Origin: Carettochelys insculpta
Lineage: Eukaryota > Chordata > Testudines > Carettochelyidae
Length of the DNA stretch: 64,000 nucleotides
Direction: 5' to 3'
Assembly: GCF_033958435.1 (NCBI RefSeq)
Contig: NC_134138.1
Coordinates: forward strand, 268,003,798-268,067,797
The position numbers and the translations under genes are program-made. Below, in pieces: positions 61,960-64,000 of the stretch. Each line of letters starts with the position of its first letter. Position 1 is the stretch's first letter. Below the pieces are notes generated by a model that worked only from the letters and a program-made list of their open reading frames with translations, was not told where the DNA came from and did not search any database.

Positions 61960-62800
61960 ACCCCCTATGTGCTCCTCACAACTAACAGCCTCAAGCCCAC
62001 AAGTGCCAACACTCTGCCACCCCGTAGCCTCCTCCACCACAACAGTTTCTACCCCTCCCCAAGCTCCAGCATCCCGCAGCTGCAGCAGCCTCCTAACCCT
62101 CAGCAGCTTCAGAACCCACTGCAGGTCTCCAGTCCCCAGAAGCCTCCATTCCCCACAGGCCTAATACCCCTCCTTCCTGCACCTTCCCAACCACTGATAG
62201 CTTCTACTCCTTACCAGCCCCAGTGCCCACCATCCCTATGGAGTCCTCTCACCCCCAACAGCCTCTTCTCCATGCTTGGTTCAGCACAATGCTATGTAGC
62301 CTCCATCCATCTAACTCCCAACAAATTCACCCCAGCAGCTCCAGTACGCAGTGCCCCCCATGTCCTGCTAACCACCCACAGCCTCACCTCCAGCAGCCCC
62401 AGCCCCCATATGTCCCTAACCACTGACAGCCTCACCCCCAGTAGCTCCAGCTGACGCCACATCCCTCAGCTACTCCCAGCCTCACCCCGGCAGCTTCATC
62501 ACCCACTGTCCCCTACATCCTGCTCACTACTACTGTCTAACCTCAGCGGCTTCATCACCCACTGACCCCCACATCCCTCAACCACCCACTGCCTCACCCC
62601 CAGCAACTCCAGCACCCTTTGCCCCCCACACCCGCAACCATGGACAGCCTCACCCCCAGCACCCACTGACTCCCACCACCTCCTGCTAACCACCTACAGC
62701 CTCACTCCAGCAGTTCCCAGGATCTACCACCTCCACACCCAAACCACTGACAGCCTCACGCCAGAAGCCTCTGCATCCACAGCCCAATAACTCCCGGTAG
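61960..62800. repeat. Degenerate minisatellite, about 50-55-bp period
   Basis: The word CAGCCTCAC or a close variant recurs at about 62379, 62427, 62477, 62537, 62587, 62645, 62697 and 62751, spacing 48-60 bases, with CAGCAGCTCCAGCACCCACT-like fillers. Strongly C-rich on this strand. Pro/Ser-rich frames across it are by-products. Confidence 0.75.
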
Positions 62801-63331
62801 TGTCGTTCCCCAGAAGCCCTTATACGCAACGGAACCAACAACTCACCTACTCCCCAGACACCTATCAGCACCCTAAATGCACTGCCAAGTGTTGTGTAGG
62901 TCCATGTCCTACTTTTCCCATTGCTGAGAGCTGGGGTGTGTTCACACCAAACTCAAATGCACACTTCTGTGCAAATATTTGCAAATACAGAATTACCTAG
63001 TTTGCATAATGTCACACATGGTTTTCTCCCCACGCTCTTCTAGACTAAAAAGTCATCTGCTATTGCTGCTGCATCCTACTTGGAGTTTAAGCTCTGTGCG
63101 GTCAGGGAGCACGCTCAGCACAGATAATGGTAAGTGGTGCTTGGCACCTGAAATGAGGTTTGTAACTCTGTGACTGGGGAGCAAGCTCTTAGCAGAAGGA
63201 ACATGTGGAGACCTTTGCTGCCAACCCTTAACAAGCCATATGAGCATGTGCAAATTGTGATTTTCATGGGCTTACAATTTGGGTAAATCTAGGTGAGTTT
63301 TTGAAGGACAGCCCTCCATGACCTCAGTGCT

Positions 63332-63595
63332 AGAGGTGGAAAAAGTATGCAAAAAGTTACTTGAGTAAAAGTGCAGGTGCATTCACTTCTGGATATCTGA
63401 GTACAATCAAGGTGTGACATCTGTGTGTGTGTGCGCACATGCACATATACTTTTACTCAAGTAGTTTTCCAGAAGGGTACCTGTGTCTTGTATTTAAGGA
63501 CACTACCACAACCACCCCTGCCACCAAAAAACAAACCCCACCAGCTGTAAACTGTAATTTTACTCAGGTAACTTTTGGATACTTTTCCCACCTCT
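63332..63595. mobile_element. hAT-like non-autonomous element (ACTTGAGTAAAAGT type)
   Basis: AGAGGTGGAAAAAGTATGC at the left is mirrored by GGATACTTTTCCCACCTCT at the right; next to it, TTACTTGAGTAAAAGTGCAG faces ACTTTTACTCAAGTAGTTTT inside, around a GT/CA tract at 63421. This terminal wording is typical of hAT MITEs common in fishes. Flanks do not show a clean duplication. Confidence 0.6.
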
Positions 63596-64000
63596 GCTCT
63601 GGCTATCCTCTTACCAAATTTCAAATTTGCCCCTAAGGCCTGGAGAAACTCTCACACCTCACAGTAACAGTTTTAGGAGGATTTGTTTTGCTTAAATTAA
63701 CAAGAGCAAAACCAATTTTCCCCTAACACAAAACACTGCAATGCAAATTACATAAGTTATTTGAAGACACAGATACAGAGTACCCTAGCATCAGTACTTC
63801 ATGTATCTAATATTTTGTGTTGTTGTCCTTTACGTTCTTTCCATTTTATTAATATCTCCCAGTCTAAACATGGCTTTTTAAAAATAATGGCTACTCTTCA
63901 CCGTATACAGAAAAGGGAGCATAGGATAAAACCACTCAATTGCACACTGCTCCTTGAATAGAAAGGCTATAAGCAAATTTTCACAGCATAGTCTATTAAG

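Larger units (their letters stand above)
41405..64000 (-). other. SCN5A: SCN5A intron upstream of the 64-nt exon (incomplete)
   Basis: No upstream SCN5A exon (late S4 to S5 of domain I) was found. Besides the listed repeats, 41965-43240, 46400-47095, 47230-47828, 55850-57310, 59240-60588, 62810-63330 and 63600-64000 show nothing recognisable. 42820-42960 has repeated GCAGAATTCTG-type words, possibly a small inverted-repeat element. Confidence 0.6.

Noticed and set aside
61960..62454. Pro/Ser-rich 161-aa frame
   Set aside because: A by-product of the C-rich minisatellite; the period is not a multiple of three, so no protein repeat is maintained.
62359..62770. CRISPR-like array
   Set aside because: Units are degenerate, have no unique spacers and occur in a vertebrate intron; it is a minisatellite.
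41405..64000. Upstream SCN5A exons (S5 of domain I)
   Set aside because: No segment encoding the conserved KLADVM...LTVFCLSVFALIG-type S5 was seen on the minus strand.

Overview
This is vertebrate genomic DNA, almost certainly from a turtle. It is AT-leaning and intron-dominated. It contains CR1-type LINEs, a Penelope-like retroelement, a MIR-type SINE and many short inverted-repeat elements ending in GTCTACAC-like termini, a mixture I associate with chelonian genomes. The species call is inference; no species marker was seen.

The only host gene I can support lies on the minus strand. It is an internal piece of a voltage-gated sodium channel alpha subunit, best matched to SCN5A (Nav1.5). Five exons read right to left: 41404-41341 (64 nt), 26002-25861 (142 nt), 23479-23282 (198 nt), 19167-18985 (183 nt) and 15801-15400 (402 nt). 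They join in frame and encode the end of the domain I extracellular loop, the domain I pore loop and selectivity filter ([11 protein letters not shown]), segment S6 of domain I, and most of the cytoplasmic I-II linker. The cysteine after the filter aspartate is the Nav1.5-type residue linked to tetrodotoxin resistance. The exons upstream of 41404 and downstream of 15400 were not found, so the flanking introns run past both window ends.

Everything else is intron, heavily colonised by transposons. Bases 1-15399 (intron after the 402-nt exon) hold a MIR SINE, hAT-like, mariner-like and GTCTACAC elements and a 257-bp fold-back repeat. The introns between 15802 and 25860 hold a dense GTCTACAC cluster (21362-23083) and a 462-bp near-perfect palindrome (24426-24887). 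The 15.3-kb intron 26003-41340 holds a Tigger-like element, a Penelope tail, several fold-backs and a CR1 piece. Bases 41405-64000 hold a mariner-like element, a second large palindrome, a 2.2-kb hAT-like element, a nearly full-length dead CR1 with nested insertions, a Penelope-like element (GIY-YIG domain) inserted in another LINE, a plus-strand LINE, a third copy of the 0.7-kb GTCTACAC element and a minisatellite.

The most interesting pattern is that several short fold-back repeats are built from the 3' tail of the Penelope-like element in the same asymmetric layout. Two of them have 12-13 bp target duplications, suggesting non-autonomous Penelope derivatives rather than cut-and-paste MITEs.
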